Shown here: piece by piece, positions 35,118 to 44,130 of the stretch
How the letters are laid out: each line of letters starts with the position of its first letter
Position numbering within the stretch: the first letter of the stretch is position 1
Source: Sphaerochaeta sp.
GTDB lineage: Bacteria; Spirochaetota; Spirochaetia; Sphaerochaetales; Sphaerochaetaceae
Direction of reading: 5' to 3'
DNA: 64,000 nucleotides
NCBI GenBank assembly: GCA_022482495.1
Contig: JAKVPA010000005.1
Span: forward strand, 124,001-188,000
Notes under the pieces: model-generated
The model's database searches: none
What the model saw: only the letters and a program-made list of their open reading frames with translations
What the model was told of the DNA's origin: nothing
Translations under genes and position numbers: made by a program

Positions 35118-36191
35118 ATGTCCGTCATCACCATTGATCATGTCACCAAAGCGTTTGGAACCAGTGTGGTGCTGCACGATTTCACCGAGACGTTCCAGGA
35201 AGGGGAGTTCATTACGCTCCTCGGTCCTTCCGGATGCGGCAAGACCACGATGCTCCGCATCATCGCCGGCTTTGAGAAACCAACCAAAGGCCGTGTGTTG
35301 ATCGACGAACAGGTCGTCTCCGGGGACAACGTCTTCGTTCCGCCGGAGAGGCGGAACATCGGGATGGTGTTCCAGAGTTATGCCGTCTGGCCCCACATGA
35401 CCGTCCGTGAGAATGTCGCCTATCCGTTGGATATCCAGAAGAAAGAGCGGAAGGAAATCAAAAAAAAGGTGGACCAGGTTCTCGCCACCGTCCATCTCAG
35501 CCAGTATGCCGACCGGATCCCCAGCCAACTGTCCGGAGGGCAACAACAACGGGTGGCGCTGGCCCGGGCGTTGGTGGCGGAACCGAAACTGCTGTTGCTT
35601 GACGAACCGCTTTCCAATCTGGATGCCAAACTGCGGGAGAGCATGCGATTTGAAATCAAGGAAATCCAGAACCAGCTGGCCATCAACGTGGTGTACGTCA
35701 CCCACGACCAGACGGAAGCCATGGCGATGAGCGACCGTATCGTCGTCATCAACAACGGTACGGTGCAGCAGGTTGGCGCTCCATCGGAAATCTACAATGC
35801 CCCAACCAACCCGTTCGTCGCCGATTTCGTAGGAAAGATTGATTTCCTTCCCGGGGTCGCCGAAGAAGGGTGTATCACGCTGGAGGGTACCAGCCAGGCC
35901 ATTCCGTATGAGGGGGATCTTCGTTGCCCTGTGATCGTCGGCATCCGGCCGGAGTGGGTGACTTACACCGACCATGGGGATTTGTCCGGTACGGTGAAGA
36001 CCCATTATTTTCTTGGGGATGTCAACGATTGCAGGATTGACATCGGCGGTGGCAAGGAACTGCGGGTGATCACCAATCCGTTCGTCAGCAGAAGCGTCTC
36101 GAAGGGGGACGCTGTTTCGCTCCATATCCTGAAATCCTTGGTGTACCGCAAGGATATGTTTGGATCCGACTATCTGGCCATCAAGACGTGA
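35118..36191 (+). CDS. ABC transporter ATPase, PotA/FbpC/UgpC type
   Basis: 357 residues. Walker A GPSGCGKTT (residues ~37-45), Q-loop in VFQSYAVWPHMTV, signature LSGGQQQRVAL (~137), Walker B LLLLDEPLSNLD (~157), H-loop YVTHDQTEAMA. A C-terminal TOBE domain (~290-350) is typical of MalK/PotA relatives. AAGGAG precedes the ATG. It powers the adjacent fused permease. Whether it also serves the two ATPase-less sugar importers in this window cannot be decided here; its operon context argues that it is dedicated. Confidence 0.94.
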   Translation: MSVITIDHVTKAFGTSVVLHDFTETFQEGEFITLLGPSGCGKTTMLRIIAGFEKPTKGRVLIDEQVVSGDNVFVPPERRNIGMVFQSYAVWPHMTVRENVAYPLDIQKKERKEIKKKVDQVLATVHLSQYADRIPSQLSGGQQQRVALARALVAEPKLLLLDEPLSNLDAKLRESMRFEIKEIQNQLAINVVYVTHDQTEAMAMSDRIVVINNGTVQQVGAPSEIYNAPTNPFVADFVGKIDFLPGVAEEGCITLEGTSQAIPYEGDLRCPVIVGIRPEWVTYTDHGDLSGTVKTHYFLGDVNDCRIDIGGGKELRVITNPFVSRSVSKGDAVSLHILKSLVYRKDMFGSDYLAIKT

Positions 36192-36249
36192 TTGCTTCCG
36201 CTTGCCTTTTCCCTGTTCTGCAGTAGGATAGAGAAAGGAGGATACGCGG

Positions 36250-36753
36250 ATGTTGGAAAGCGTACCGTTTGCGTCCCTTCAGGTGAATCCGTTCACCATG
36301 ATGGGAAAAGATCTGATGTTGGTTACCGCCGGAACGGCGGGAAGATGGAATACAATGACGGCTGCGTGGGGCACGTTGGGATATCTGTGGGAGAAGCCGG
36401 TAGTGATCGCCTTTGTCCGGCCCAGCCGATACACCCACGCGTTTTTGGAGGCGGCCGATGGGTTCACCTGTTCGTTTTTCCCCAAGTCATACCATGACAA
36501 GTTGATCTACCTGGGCACCCACAGCGGACGGGATGGAAACAAGACCGAGGCGGTCGGAATGGTTGCGGACGTGGTGGAGCCTGACCGGATCACCTTCCAA
36601 GGGGCGTCGTTGGTCTTCTGTTGCGGGAAAGCGAGCAAGCTGAAGATGGATCCCCGGCTGTTCCTGGATGACTCCATTGAACCGATGTATCAGGGAAAGG
36701 ATTATCACGACGTATACGTGGGGTTCGTCACCTCCGTCTACCGCGATCAGTGA
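36250..36753 (+). CDS. flavin reductase-like protein (FMN-binding split barrel)
   Basis: 167 residues. PFTMMGKDLMLVTAGTAGRWNTMTAAWGTLGYLWEKP matches the flavin-reductase/DIM6 family start, where the chain wraps around FMN; PSRYTHAFLE and FTCSFFP follow in the usual order. Members bind FMN and reduce flavins with NAD(P)H or act in stress responses. AAAGGAGG precedes the start. Single gene after the ABC operon; the 3' end overlaps the convergent DMT gene by 7 nt. Confidence 0.88.
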   Translation: MLESVPFASLQVNPFTMMGKDLMLVTAGTAGRWNTMTAAWGTLGYLWEKPVVIAFVRPSRYTHAFLEAADGFTCSFFPKSYHDKLIYLGTHSGRDGNKTEAVGMVADVVEPDRITFQGASLVFCCGKASKLKMDPRLFLDDSIEPMYQGKDYHDVYVGFVTSVYRDQ

Positions 36754-37586
36754 GACCCTGAGACCCACAGTCCGGCAAGCGCCGCCATCCCACCGATCAG
36801 GTTGGGTAGGGAGAACGAGCCGGAGAACAGCGCGTCCAGCACCAGAGCGGTGAACACCTGCCCGACGAACATCAGAAGGGAGAGGGTGAACTGCGGCACT
36901 TTGTCCACCACCACGGAGGAGAGGGTGACGCAGACCACTCCCAAGGTGCCTCCCAGGTACAGGTAGGGAGGAATGTGGAACGTGAACGTGGGTGCCGTGC
37001 CGGTTGCAAAGAGCACGATGATGGCGCAGGAGAGCCCGGTGATGTAGGTCCACATTGTGCTGACCCAGACGTTGGTTTTCTCGGCCAGATGCCCGTTGAC
37101 GATCCGCTGGAGCATCAGCGCCACGCCCGCGATTGCGGACAGCACGATGCCCAGCATGCGGGCTCCTCCCATCATCACCATCACGGCGATGCCGGCAATC
37201 ACCAGAAGCAACCCGAGAATCTTCCGCGGCGTGATGGGATCCTTCTTTACGCCGAACCACCCGAACTGGTCGATGAGAAAGCCAAAGGCGCTCTGGCCGA
37301 ACAGTTCTGCGGCAAGCATCGCCGAGACGCTGATGTAGGAAAACGCTATGTTGTTCGCTACGGTGGGGATCATCCCGATGGCTCCGCCCAGGTACAGCCA
37401 CCAGTTCTGCCGATGGGAGAACGGATTGTCTTTTCTGAAAAGAAGGATCACCGTGATGGTGACAAGTCCGCCCAGATGGATCAGCACGGCTGCGGGGTAC
37501 ACCCCGGCGGTGGTGGTCAGCACGCCGTTGACGGCGATCATCACGGCGATGAAGAATCCGGTGAGGACGGAAAGGGTTGGGTACAT
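36747..37586 (-). CDS. DMT-superfamily transporter, YdcZ/DUF606-like
   Basis: 279 residues from ATG 37586 (MYPTLSVLTGFF). About ten hydrophobic helices as two tandem DUF606-like repeats. PAAVLIHLGGLVTITVILLFRK and ELFGQSAFGFLIDQFGWFG are typical of the family, and the second half repeats VDKVPQFTLSLLMFVGQVFTALVLDA. Drug/metabolite exporters of unknown substrate. The fusion of two repeats in one chain is a known variant. Transcribed alone and divergent from the E1 gene; the ribosome site is weak. Confidence 0.82.
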   Translation of the reverse strand: MYPTLSVLTGFFIAVMIAVNGVLTTTAGVYPAAVLIHLGGLVTITVILLFRKDNPFSHRQNWWLYLGGAIGMIPTVANNIAFSYISVSAMLAAELFGQSAFGFLIDQFGWFGVKKDPITPRKILGLLLVIAGIAVMVMMGGARMLGIVLSAIAGVALMLQRIVNGHLAEKTNVWVSTMWTYITGLSCAIIVLFATGTAPTFTFHIPPYLYLGGTLGVVCVTLSSVVVDKVPQFTLSLLMFVGQVFTALVLDALFSGSFSLPNLIGGMAALAGLWVSGSH

Positions 37587-37711
37587 GCGCTGATGATACC
37601 CCCGTCTCGCCCATTGTGCAACGGGCAAAACCATGCTACTTTTGGGAAAGCCACCGGTCCCCCTGTGGGGACCAGAAACGCCTGACTGGACATCGGGCGG
37701 AGGGGAGCAGA

Positions 37712-39682
37712 ATGGAATTGGACAAACAACAGGCGGAACACGCGCTGTATTTGATGGCGTGTTCCCGATTCTTTGAACAGCGGATTGACACCTATTTCAA
37801 AGCAAAACAGATGCGGGGCACCACCCACCTGTCCATCGGACAGGAAGCGGCCCAGGCGGGGCTTGTCATGGCGCTTCGGGATGGCGACTGGATCGTCCCC
37901 ACCCATCGCAACCACGGGGTGACGCTCTGTCGTGGCACCGACATGAGCCGGATGTTCAGCGAAATGTTCGGTTCCCGCGAAGGGCTCTGCGCAGGGCTTG
38001 GCGGCTCGATGCACATGACGGACGTCTCCCACTGGAACGCCGGATCCTCCGCCGTGGTGGGAAGCGGGGTCCCTATTGCCTTGGGGCTGGCCTTCGCGTT
38101 GCGGCAGGAGGGGAACGGGAACCTGGCCGTCGCCATTTTCGGGGACGGCGCGACCAGCCGGGGAACGGTGCATGAGTGCATGAACCTCGCCTCGGTGTGG
38201 CATCTTCCCCTGCTGTTCTATCTGGAAAACAACGGATACGGCATGAGCGCCTCGGTGAAGAACGTCGTGGCCACCGATGTGATCGCCCGACGGGCTGAAG
38301 GATACCGGATGCCGTGGGCCCGGTGCGACGGCAATGACTTCGATGCCGTCCTCAATGCGGCGGATACCGCCTGTCAAACGATCCGCGAAAGCGGCGGCCC
38401 ATACTTTCTGGAAGTGATGACCTATCGGGAGAACGGTCACTCCAAGAGTGATGCGTGTGTCTACCGGAGCCGGAGCGAAGAGGAAACGTGGCGGAAGAAG
38501 GATCCCATCAACCAGTATGCGGAGCGTCTCGGAAAGGAAGGAATCTGTTCGTCGGAAGAAACCGAACGCATTCTCGCCCAGGCCAAAACCGCGGTGGATG
38601 AGGCCGACCGGAAGGCGGTTGCCTCCAAGGATGACCGGCTGAGCCTCCAGGAGGCGCTTTCATTGGTGTACGCTCCGGAACGCAACGTGTCGGTCGCTCC
38701 CGTTTCATTCCACAATGGCTCATATCGGGAGGCGATCCGCGAGGCGCTGGATGAAGAGATGAGCCGCGACTCCCATGTGGTGCTGTGGGGCGAGGATATC
38801 GGTCTGTACGGCGGTTGTTTCGGGGTGACGGGGGATCTGGTGAAACGGCACCCGGCCCAGGTCCGGGAGACTCCGGTCTGCGAGGAGAGCTTCACCGGTA
38901 TGGCGGTCGGTGCGTCACTGCTGGGAGTCAGGCCGGTGGTGGAGATCATGTACGGGGATTTCTGCACGCTGGCTTCCGACCCGTTGGTCAACCACGCGGC
39001 GAAGATCCGGTTCATGAGCGCAGGCCAGCTTTCCTGTCCGATGGTGCTCCGCGCCCCGATGGGCAGCGGTACGGGACATGGCAGCCAGCACACCCAGAGT
39101 CTGGAAGGAATGTTCGCAACCATTCCCGGCCTGGTGGTCGTCGCACCTTCCACGCCGAAGGACGCCAAGGCGCTTCTGAAGAGTGCCATCCGGAGTGACA
39201 ATCCCGTACTGTTCTTCGAACACAAGCTGTTGTACGGCGAAGAGGGACAGATCGCCGATGGCGGGTATGTGATGCCTCTGGGGAAGGCGGACATCAAACG
39301 GCAGGGGACGGACGTGACCCTTGTCTGTTACAGCCGTGCCGTCCAGACCTGTCTGGAAGCTGCCAAACAGCTGGAGACGGAGGGGATTTCCGCAGAGGTG
39401 CTGGACCTGTGCACCCTCCGGCCGATGGACATCACCGCCATTCTGGCGTCGGTGGGCAAGACGGGACGTCTGGTGATGGTCCAGGAGAGCGCCGATTTCG
39501 GGGGTTTTGGCGCCGCCGTCGTGGCTGCGGTCACCCAGGATCCCAAAACGTTCTCCCGTCTGAAGGCGCACCCGGTGTTGCTCTGTGGCAAAGACTGCCC
39601 GATTCCGTTCCGCAAGGAACTGGAAGAGGCGATGGTTCCTTCCTCGGAGGATGTCATCAGCGGGGTGAAGCGATTGATGTGA
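37712..39682 (+). CDS. thiamine-diphosphate 2-oxoacid/acetoin dehydrogenase E1, alpha-beta fusion
   Basis: 656 residues from ATG 37712, with GGAGGGGAG upstream. Residues ~1-310 are an E1-alpha: RGTTHLSIGQEA, GGSMHM, and the ThDP motif GDGATSRGTVHECMNLASVW...ENNGYGMS. Residues ~335-656 are an E1-beta: YREAIREALDEEMSRD, LWGEDIGLYGGCFGVT, GSGTGHGSQHTQSLE. E1 decarboxylates pyruvate, acetoin or a branched-chain oxoacid and passes the acyl group to E2. Both chains are fused in one ORF, as in some bacterial acetoin or branched-chain enzymes. No E2 or E3 gene is adjacent. It is followed directly by pheS. Confidence 0.92.
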   Translation: MELDKQQAEHALYLMACSRFFEQRIDTYFKAKQMRGTTHLSIGQEAAQAGLVMALRDGDWIVPTHRNHGVTLCRGTDMSRMFSEMFGSREGLCAGLGGSMHMTDVSHWNAGSSAVVGSGVPIALGLAFALRQEGNGNLAVAIFGDGATSRGTVHECMNLASVWHLPLLFYLENNGYGMSASVKNVVATDVIARRAEGYRMPWARCDGNDFDAVLNAADTACQTIRESGGPYFLEVMTYRENGHSKSDACVYRSRSEEETWRKKDPINQYAERLGKEGICSSEETERILAQAKTAVDEADRKAVASKDDRLSLQEALSLVYAPERNVSVAPVSFHNGSYREAIREALDEEMSRDSHVVLWGEDIGLYGGCFGVTGDLVKRHPAQVRETPVCEESFTGMAVGASLLGVRPVVEIMYGDFCTLASDPLVNHAAKIRFMSAGQLSCPMVLRAPMGSGTGHGSQHTQSLEGMFATIPGLVVVAPSTPKDAKALLKSAIRSDNPVLFFEHKLLYGEEGQIADGGYVMPLGKADIKRQGTDVTLVCYSRAVQTCLEAAKQLETEGISAEVLDLCTLRPMDITAILASVGKTGRLVMVQESADFGGFGAAVVAAVTQDPKTFSRLKAHPVLLCGKDCPIPFRKELEEAMVPSSEDVISGVKRLM

Positions 39683-39755
39683 ATTCTGACGGGCTGTTGT
39701 CTCTTTTCTTTTTCCCGGCTTGTCGGTACACTGTCCCCCATACAGGAGAAGTTTC

Positions 39756-41294
39756 ATGGACATCGATGTGAAGAACCTGCATCCTCTTGAGGTACGACTG
39801 CTCAGGCATGTCAAGGCGGGGGAAGCGATCACCACTGAGCGCATCATTGCGGAACTGGATTACAAGGTGGGACAGTGCAACCAAGCGTTTTCCTGGCTGT
39901 GCGCCAAAGGGTGCCTCGTGGAGAAGAGCCGGACGGCCCGCACGCTGTATGAGCTGACCGACGTCGGCAGAGTCCAGCAGAAAGAAGGGCTTCCTGTCCA
40001 GCGTATCTTTGATTTTCTTGCCGCCAATGGGCCGCATACTCTTCCGGAGATCGCCCAGGCGTTGCAACTGGAGCAGAGTGAAGTCGGCTCGGCCTTTGGA
40101 CAACTTTCCAAAGGCAAGGTGGCCGGCATGAACGCCGAGCACAAGGCGATGGCCCTGGGAAGCGACATGCTGCCTGAGGTGAAGATTGCAGCCCAGCTTC
40201 TCACCCAGGGGCTTGCCGGTCCGGTGGATGAGGTTTCCTTGTCCGACGAACAGAAAGCGGTGATCCACTCCATTTCCAAGAAGCGTGGGGCAAGCGCCTC
40301 GCCGTTCAAGGTGGTGGAGAAGGAAGATGTCGTCTACGCGCTGACCGAAACAGGCGAGCAGGCCAAGGAAGCGTTGGAAGCGGCCCATATCACCGGTGAG
40401 GAGTTCGGCGCCGTCACCCCGGAGTTGATCCAGAGCGGCAAGTGGAAGGAAGGTTCGTTCCGTCCGTACGCGCTGAACGCCCCGGTTTCCAAGATCATCC
40501 CGGGACGCCTGAATCCCTATGGCGCCTACGTCCAGTGGGTGAAGGACAAGCTGGCCAGCCTGGGATTCGAAGAGTTCGACGGACCGCTTGTAGAGACGGA
40601 GTTCTGGAACGGCGACGCGTTGTTCATGCCACAGTTCCACAGCGCCCGTGACATCCACGATGTGTACAGCATCAAGGACCCCGCCCATTGCAAGACCATC
40701 GACGAACCGTGGTTCAGCCAGGTCAAGGCGACCCATGAGAACGGATGGGAGACGGGAAGCCGTGGATGGGAATACCATTTCAGCGAAGAGTTCACCAAAC
40801 GGCAGGTGCTCCGCAGCCAGGGCACGGTGTTGTCTGCCCATACGCTGACCCATGCCAAGGTCCCCGGCAAGTACTTCGGCGTGGTCCGTTGCTTCCGCTA
40901 TGACCAGGTGGACGCAACCCATGGCGCCGATTTCTACCAGACGGAAGGCATCATGGTCGGGGAGGACGTCAACCTCCGTACACTCCTGGGCTTGCTCAAG
41001 ATGTTCGCAACGGAGATCGCCGGAGCGGAGGACGTCAAATACGTTCCCGGCTATTTCCCGTTCACCGAGCCGTCCATCGAGGTGCACATCAAGCACCCGG
41101 TGCTGGGCTGGTTCGAACTGGGAGGCTCGGGCATCTTCCGTCCGGAAGTGACCGAACCGCTTGGCATCCATGTACCGGTCCTGGCGTGGGGCATGGGCAT
41201 CGACCGCATGGCGTTGATGCACCTGGGCCTGAATGACATCCGTGAGCTGTTCACGCCGAATATCGAGAGTGTCCGCACGAGGAGGGGAAACTGA
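39756..41294 (+). CDS. pheS: phenylalanyl-tRNA synthetase alpha subunit, archaeal/eukaryotic type
   Basis: 512 residues from ATG 39756, with AGGAGA upstream. The N-terminal ~190 residues hold winged-helix-like repeats (VRLLRHVKAGEAITTERIIAEL, IFDFLAANGPHTLPEIAQAL), as in archaeal and eukaryotic alpha chains rather than the bacterial coiled coil. The class II core has the motif 2 region FGVVRCFRYDQVDATHGADFYQTEG and motif 3 GMGIDRMALM. It charges tRNA(Phe) as an (alpha beta)2 enzyme with pheT, whose start overlaps this stop. Spirochaetes are known to carry this type of PheRS. Confidence 0.94.
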   Translation: MDIDVKNLHPLEVRLLRHVKAGEAITTERIIAELDYKVGQCNQAFSWLCAKGCLVEKSRTARTLYELTDVGRVQQKEGLPVQRIFDFLAANGPHTLPEIAQALQLEQSEVGSAFGQLSKGKVAGMNAEHKAMALGSDMLPEVKIAAQLLTQGLAGPVDEVSLSDEQKAVIHSISKKRGASASPFKVVEKEDVVYALTETGEQAKEALEAAHITGEEFGAVTPELIQSGKWKEGSFRPYALNAPVSKIIPGRLNPYGAYVQWVKDKLASLGFEEFDGPLVETEFWNGDALFMPQFHSARDIHDVYSIKDPAHCKTIDEPWFSQVKATHENGWETGSRGWEYHFSEEFTKRQVLRSQGTVLSAHTLTHAKVPGKYFGVVRCFRYDQVDATHGADFYQTEGIMVGEDVNLRTLLGLLKMFATEIAGAEDVKYVPGYFPFTEPSIEVHIKHPVLGWFELGGSGIFRPEVTEPLGIHVPVLAWGMGIDRMALMHLGLNDIRELFTPNIESVRTRRGN

Positions 41295-42985
41295 TGCCGA
41301 AGATTGAAACAAGCGAAAACCTGTTCTTCCGCCTTTTGGGGAAGCGGCTTTCCGACCAACAGATGATGGACATCTTCCCCGTCGCCAAAGCGGAGCTGGA
41401 CGGGCATGCCGATGGCGTGGTGAAGATCGAGCTGAATGACACCAACCGGCCGGACCTGTGGTCCGCCGCCGGGGTGGCCCGCGCCTTGAAGGCGTATGGG
41501 GGCGAAAGTTACGAGTATGATTTCTTCTCCACCGCAGAAGAGACGATGGACGCGGAAGGACGTGACCTGTACATCGACGCCAGCGCCAAGCCGGTGCGCG
41601 CCTACGACATTGGGTTCGCCGTCAGCGGACATGCCATCACGGAAGAAGAACTGCTTGCGTTGATCCAGAGCCAGGAGAAACTGTGTGATGGATATGGACG
41701 CAAACGCCGCAACGTGGCGGTGGGGATCTATCGCAGCGACATGATCACCTACCCGGTCCACTATGCCGGCGTCAATCCGGACACCACCCGGTTCCAGCCG
41801 CTGGGTTCGGATGAGGAGATGAGCCTCAGGGAGATCCTTGAGAAGCATCCCAAGGGCAAGGAGTACGGCTACATTGTCGCTGACAAGCCGGTGTTCCCCT
41901 ATCTTACCGATGACAACGGCGGCACCCTTTCGTTCCCGCCGGTGATCAACTCGGCGAAGATCGGGGCGGTGAAGGTCGGCGACAGCGATCTGTTTGTCGA
42001 GATGTCCGGACCGGAACTGGAGCCGTTGCTCCTCGTCGCCGCCATTCTTGCCTGCGACATGGCCGACATGGGCTGGACGATCAAACCGGTGAAGTGCCAT
42101 TTCCCCGAAGAGACGCCGTACGGCAAAGAAATCACCGTGCCGTACTACTTCCAGCAACCGGTCTCCTGCCAGGTTTCCCTGGTGCAGAAGACGCTGGGGG
42201 AAAAGCTTTCCGGCGCGCAGTGTGTGGAAGCGCTGAAGAAGATGGGCGAGTATGCCATCTGCGACAACGATGTCCTGTACGTCACCGTCCCGGAGTACCG
42301 CAATGATTTCCTCCATCCGGTGGACGTGGTGGAGGACGTGATGATCGGCTACGGACTGAACAACTTCAAGCCGGAGCCTCCCCATGACTTCACCATCGGA
42401 CGGCTCACCGATGCCGAGATGTTCGGCCGGTCGGTCAAGCGGATCCTGGTCGGCATGGGCTTCCAGGAGATGATGTACAACTACCTCGGATCCCGCAAAG
42501 AGTATATCGACAACATGCATGTCGATGGCTCGGAGTGCATCTTCATCGCCAACCCGATGACGGAGAACTTCGAGGTGGTCCGTCCGTCCATTCTGCCTTC
42601 CCTGCTGGAGAGTGAGAGCGTGTCGGCCCATGCGCCGTTCCCCCACAAGATCTTCGAGGTGGGCAAGGTGGCCTACAAGGATCCGTCGGACAACAGTGGC
42701 ACAACGACACGCAACCATCTGGGCTTCATGATGAGTGACATCGCCGTCGGATACAACGACGTCTCCTCCGTCCTGTACACGCTGATGTACTTCCTGAAGA
42801 AGGAGTACACGCTGGGTGAGGTGGAAGGGGATCCTCGGTTCATCCCGGGCCGGTGCGCCCGTGTGCTGGTCGATGGAAAGCCGGTGGGCATCTTCGGAGA
42901 GGTCCATCCGCAGGTATTGGAATCCTGGGGATGCGGATATCCGGTCGTCCTGTGCGAGCTTGACCTGGATCTGCTGAGGAACTGA
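41294..42985 (+). CDS. pheT: phenylalanyl-tRNA synthetase beta subunit, archaeal/eukaryotic type
   Basis: 563 residues, close to the ~550 of archaeal beta chains and far shorter than the ~800 of bacterial ones; it has no EMAP/tRNA-binding N-domain and no C-terminal anticodon-like domain. It begins MPKIETSENLFFRLLGKRLSD, contains RPDLWSAAGVARALKAY (B1-like), the B3/B4 editing region, and DVVEDVMIGYGLNNFKPEPP. GGAGGGG precedes the ATG, which overlaps the pheS stop. It supplies editing and structural functions. Confidence 0.94.
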   Translation: MPKIETSENLFFRLLGKRLSDQQMMDIFPVAKAELDGHADGVVKIELNDTNRPDLWSAAGVARALKAYGGESYEYDFFSTAEETMDAEGRDLYIDASAKPVRAYDIGFAVSGHAITEEELLALIQSQEKLCDGYGRKRRNVAVGIYRSDMITYPVHYAGVNPDTTRFQPLGSDEEMSLREILEKHPKGKEYGYIVADKPVFPYLTDDNGGTLSFPPVINSAKIGAVKVGDSDLFVEMSGPELEPLLLVAAILACDMADMGWTIKPVKCHFPEETPYGKEITVPYYFQQPVSCQVSLVQKTLGEKLSGAQCVEALKKMGEYAICDNDVLYVTVPEYRNDFLHPVDVVEDVMIGYGLNNFKPEPPHDFTIGRLTDAEMFGRSVKRILVGMGFQEMMYNYLGSRKEYIDNMHVDGSECIFIANPMTENFEVVRPSILPSLLESESVSAHAPFPHKIFEVGKVAYKDPSDNSGTTTRNHLGFMMSDIAVGYNDVSSVLYTLMYFLKKEYTLGEVEGDPRFIPGRCARVLVDGKPVGIFGEVHPQVLESWGCGYPVVLCELDLDLLRN

Positions 42986-42999
42986 GCCCTCACATCCCC

Positions 43000-44109
43000 A
43001 TGCACAGACTGCTGTCGTTCGCGAAACGGGAGTTTGTCTTCGTCATTGCCGCACTGGCTGCCGTGGTCTCCATGGTCCTGGTGCCGGTGGACGGGGCGTA
43101 TGCCGCGTACATCGACTACCGGGTCATCGGACTGCTGTTCAGCCTGATGCTGGTCATCCAGGCGTTGATCCACTTCGGGTTGTTCTCGTATGTTTCCCAC
43201 CAGTTGATCAACAGGGCAGGCTCCGTCAGGAGTCTGTCGTTGATTCTGGTGGTCTCCGTGTTCTTCTTCTCCATGCTGGTGACCAACGACGTGTCGCTGT
43301 TGACGTTCGTCCCGTTGACCTTGATGGTCTATCCCACCGAGGACAAGGGGTCGTTACGGTTCGTCGTGGTGATGGAAACCATCGCCGCCAACCTGGGCAG
43401 CATGGCTTTCCCGTTCGGCAACCCGCAGAACCTGTACCTGTACAACCACTACCAGATGCCGTTTTCCGTCTTTTTCCGCGCCGTGCTTCCCGTTACGTTG
43501 CTCTCCCTGGCGCTTCTGGTTGTCACCGTCCTCTTTCGGCGGTATACCGGTACGCTTCGGGTGGAAAACGCCCCGCCGGTGGTGATGGAGCGAACCAAGC
43601 TTTGGGTCAGCCTGGTGCTGTTCGCCCTGTGCATCCTCACGGCGCTTCGCGTTCTGGACTACCGGTTGGTGCTGGCCATCGTCTCTGTGGGCGTCCTGGT
43701 TCTGGACCGCCGTCTGTTCTCCAAGGTGGATTACGCGCTGTTGGGGACGTTCGTCTTTTTCTTCATCTTCGTCGGCAATCTTGCCCGGATCCCCGCCGTC
43801 ACCAAGGCTCTGGGGAGCACCATTGGGGGCAGGGAGTTCCTGTACGGCGTCCTGGTCAGCCAGGTGATCTCCAATGTGCCGGCGGCCATCCTTCTTTCGT
43901 CGTTCACCACCGATGCCGTAGCCGTCGTGCTGGGTACGGATATCGGAGGACTCGGAACGTTGATCGCCTCCCTCGCCTCGTTGATCTCCTTCAAGGCGTA
44001 CACCAAGAGCGGAGACTCCCACAGGGGGCGGTACCTGGTCGTCTTCACCATCTGGAACGTCCTGTTTTTGGTGATTCTCTGCGTCTTCGCCGCGCTGTTT
44101 TTGTTGTAA
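43000..44109 (+). CDS. SLC13/ArsB/NhaD-like membrane carrier
   Basis: 369 residues, about ten hydrophobic helices. VTNDVSLLTFVPLTLMVY, NLGSMAFPFGNPQNLYLY and VSNVPAAILLSS (here VISNVPAAILLSS) are the paired N/D and G-NPQN motifs of the ion-transporter superfamily that includes ArsB, NhaD and citrate carriers. Likely a sodium- or proton-coupled anion carrier; specificity cannot be read. It follows pheT by 14 nt, perhaps by readthrough. Confidence 0.87.
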   Translation: MHRLLSFAKREFVFVIAALAAVVSMVLVPVDGAYAAYIDYRVIGLLFSLMLVIQALIHFGLFSYVSHQLINRAGSVRSLSLILVVSVFFFSMLVTNDVSLLTFVPLTLMVYPTEDKGSLRFVVVMETIAANLGSMAFPFGNPQNLYLYNHYQMPFSVFFRAVLPVTLLSLALLVVTVLFRRYTGTLRVENAPPVVMERTKLWVSLVLFALCILTALRVLDYRLVLAIVSVGVLVLDRRLFSKVDYALLGTFVFFFIFVGNLARIPAVTKALGSTIGGREFLYGVLVSQVISNVPAAILLSSFTTDAVAVVLGTDIGGLGTLIASLASLISFKAYTKSGDSHRGRYLVVFTIWNVLFLVILCVFAALFLL

Positions 44110-44130
44110 GCCAGGCACAGGGGTGATACC

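Noticed and set aside
41051-42907. 618-codon minus-strand frame opposite pheT
   Set aside because: pheT is certain; the antisense frame has no recognisable motif.
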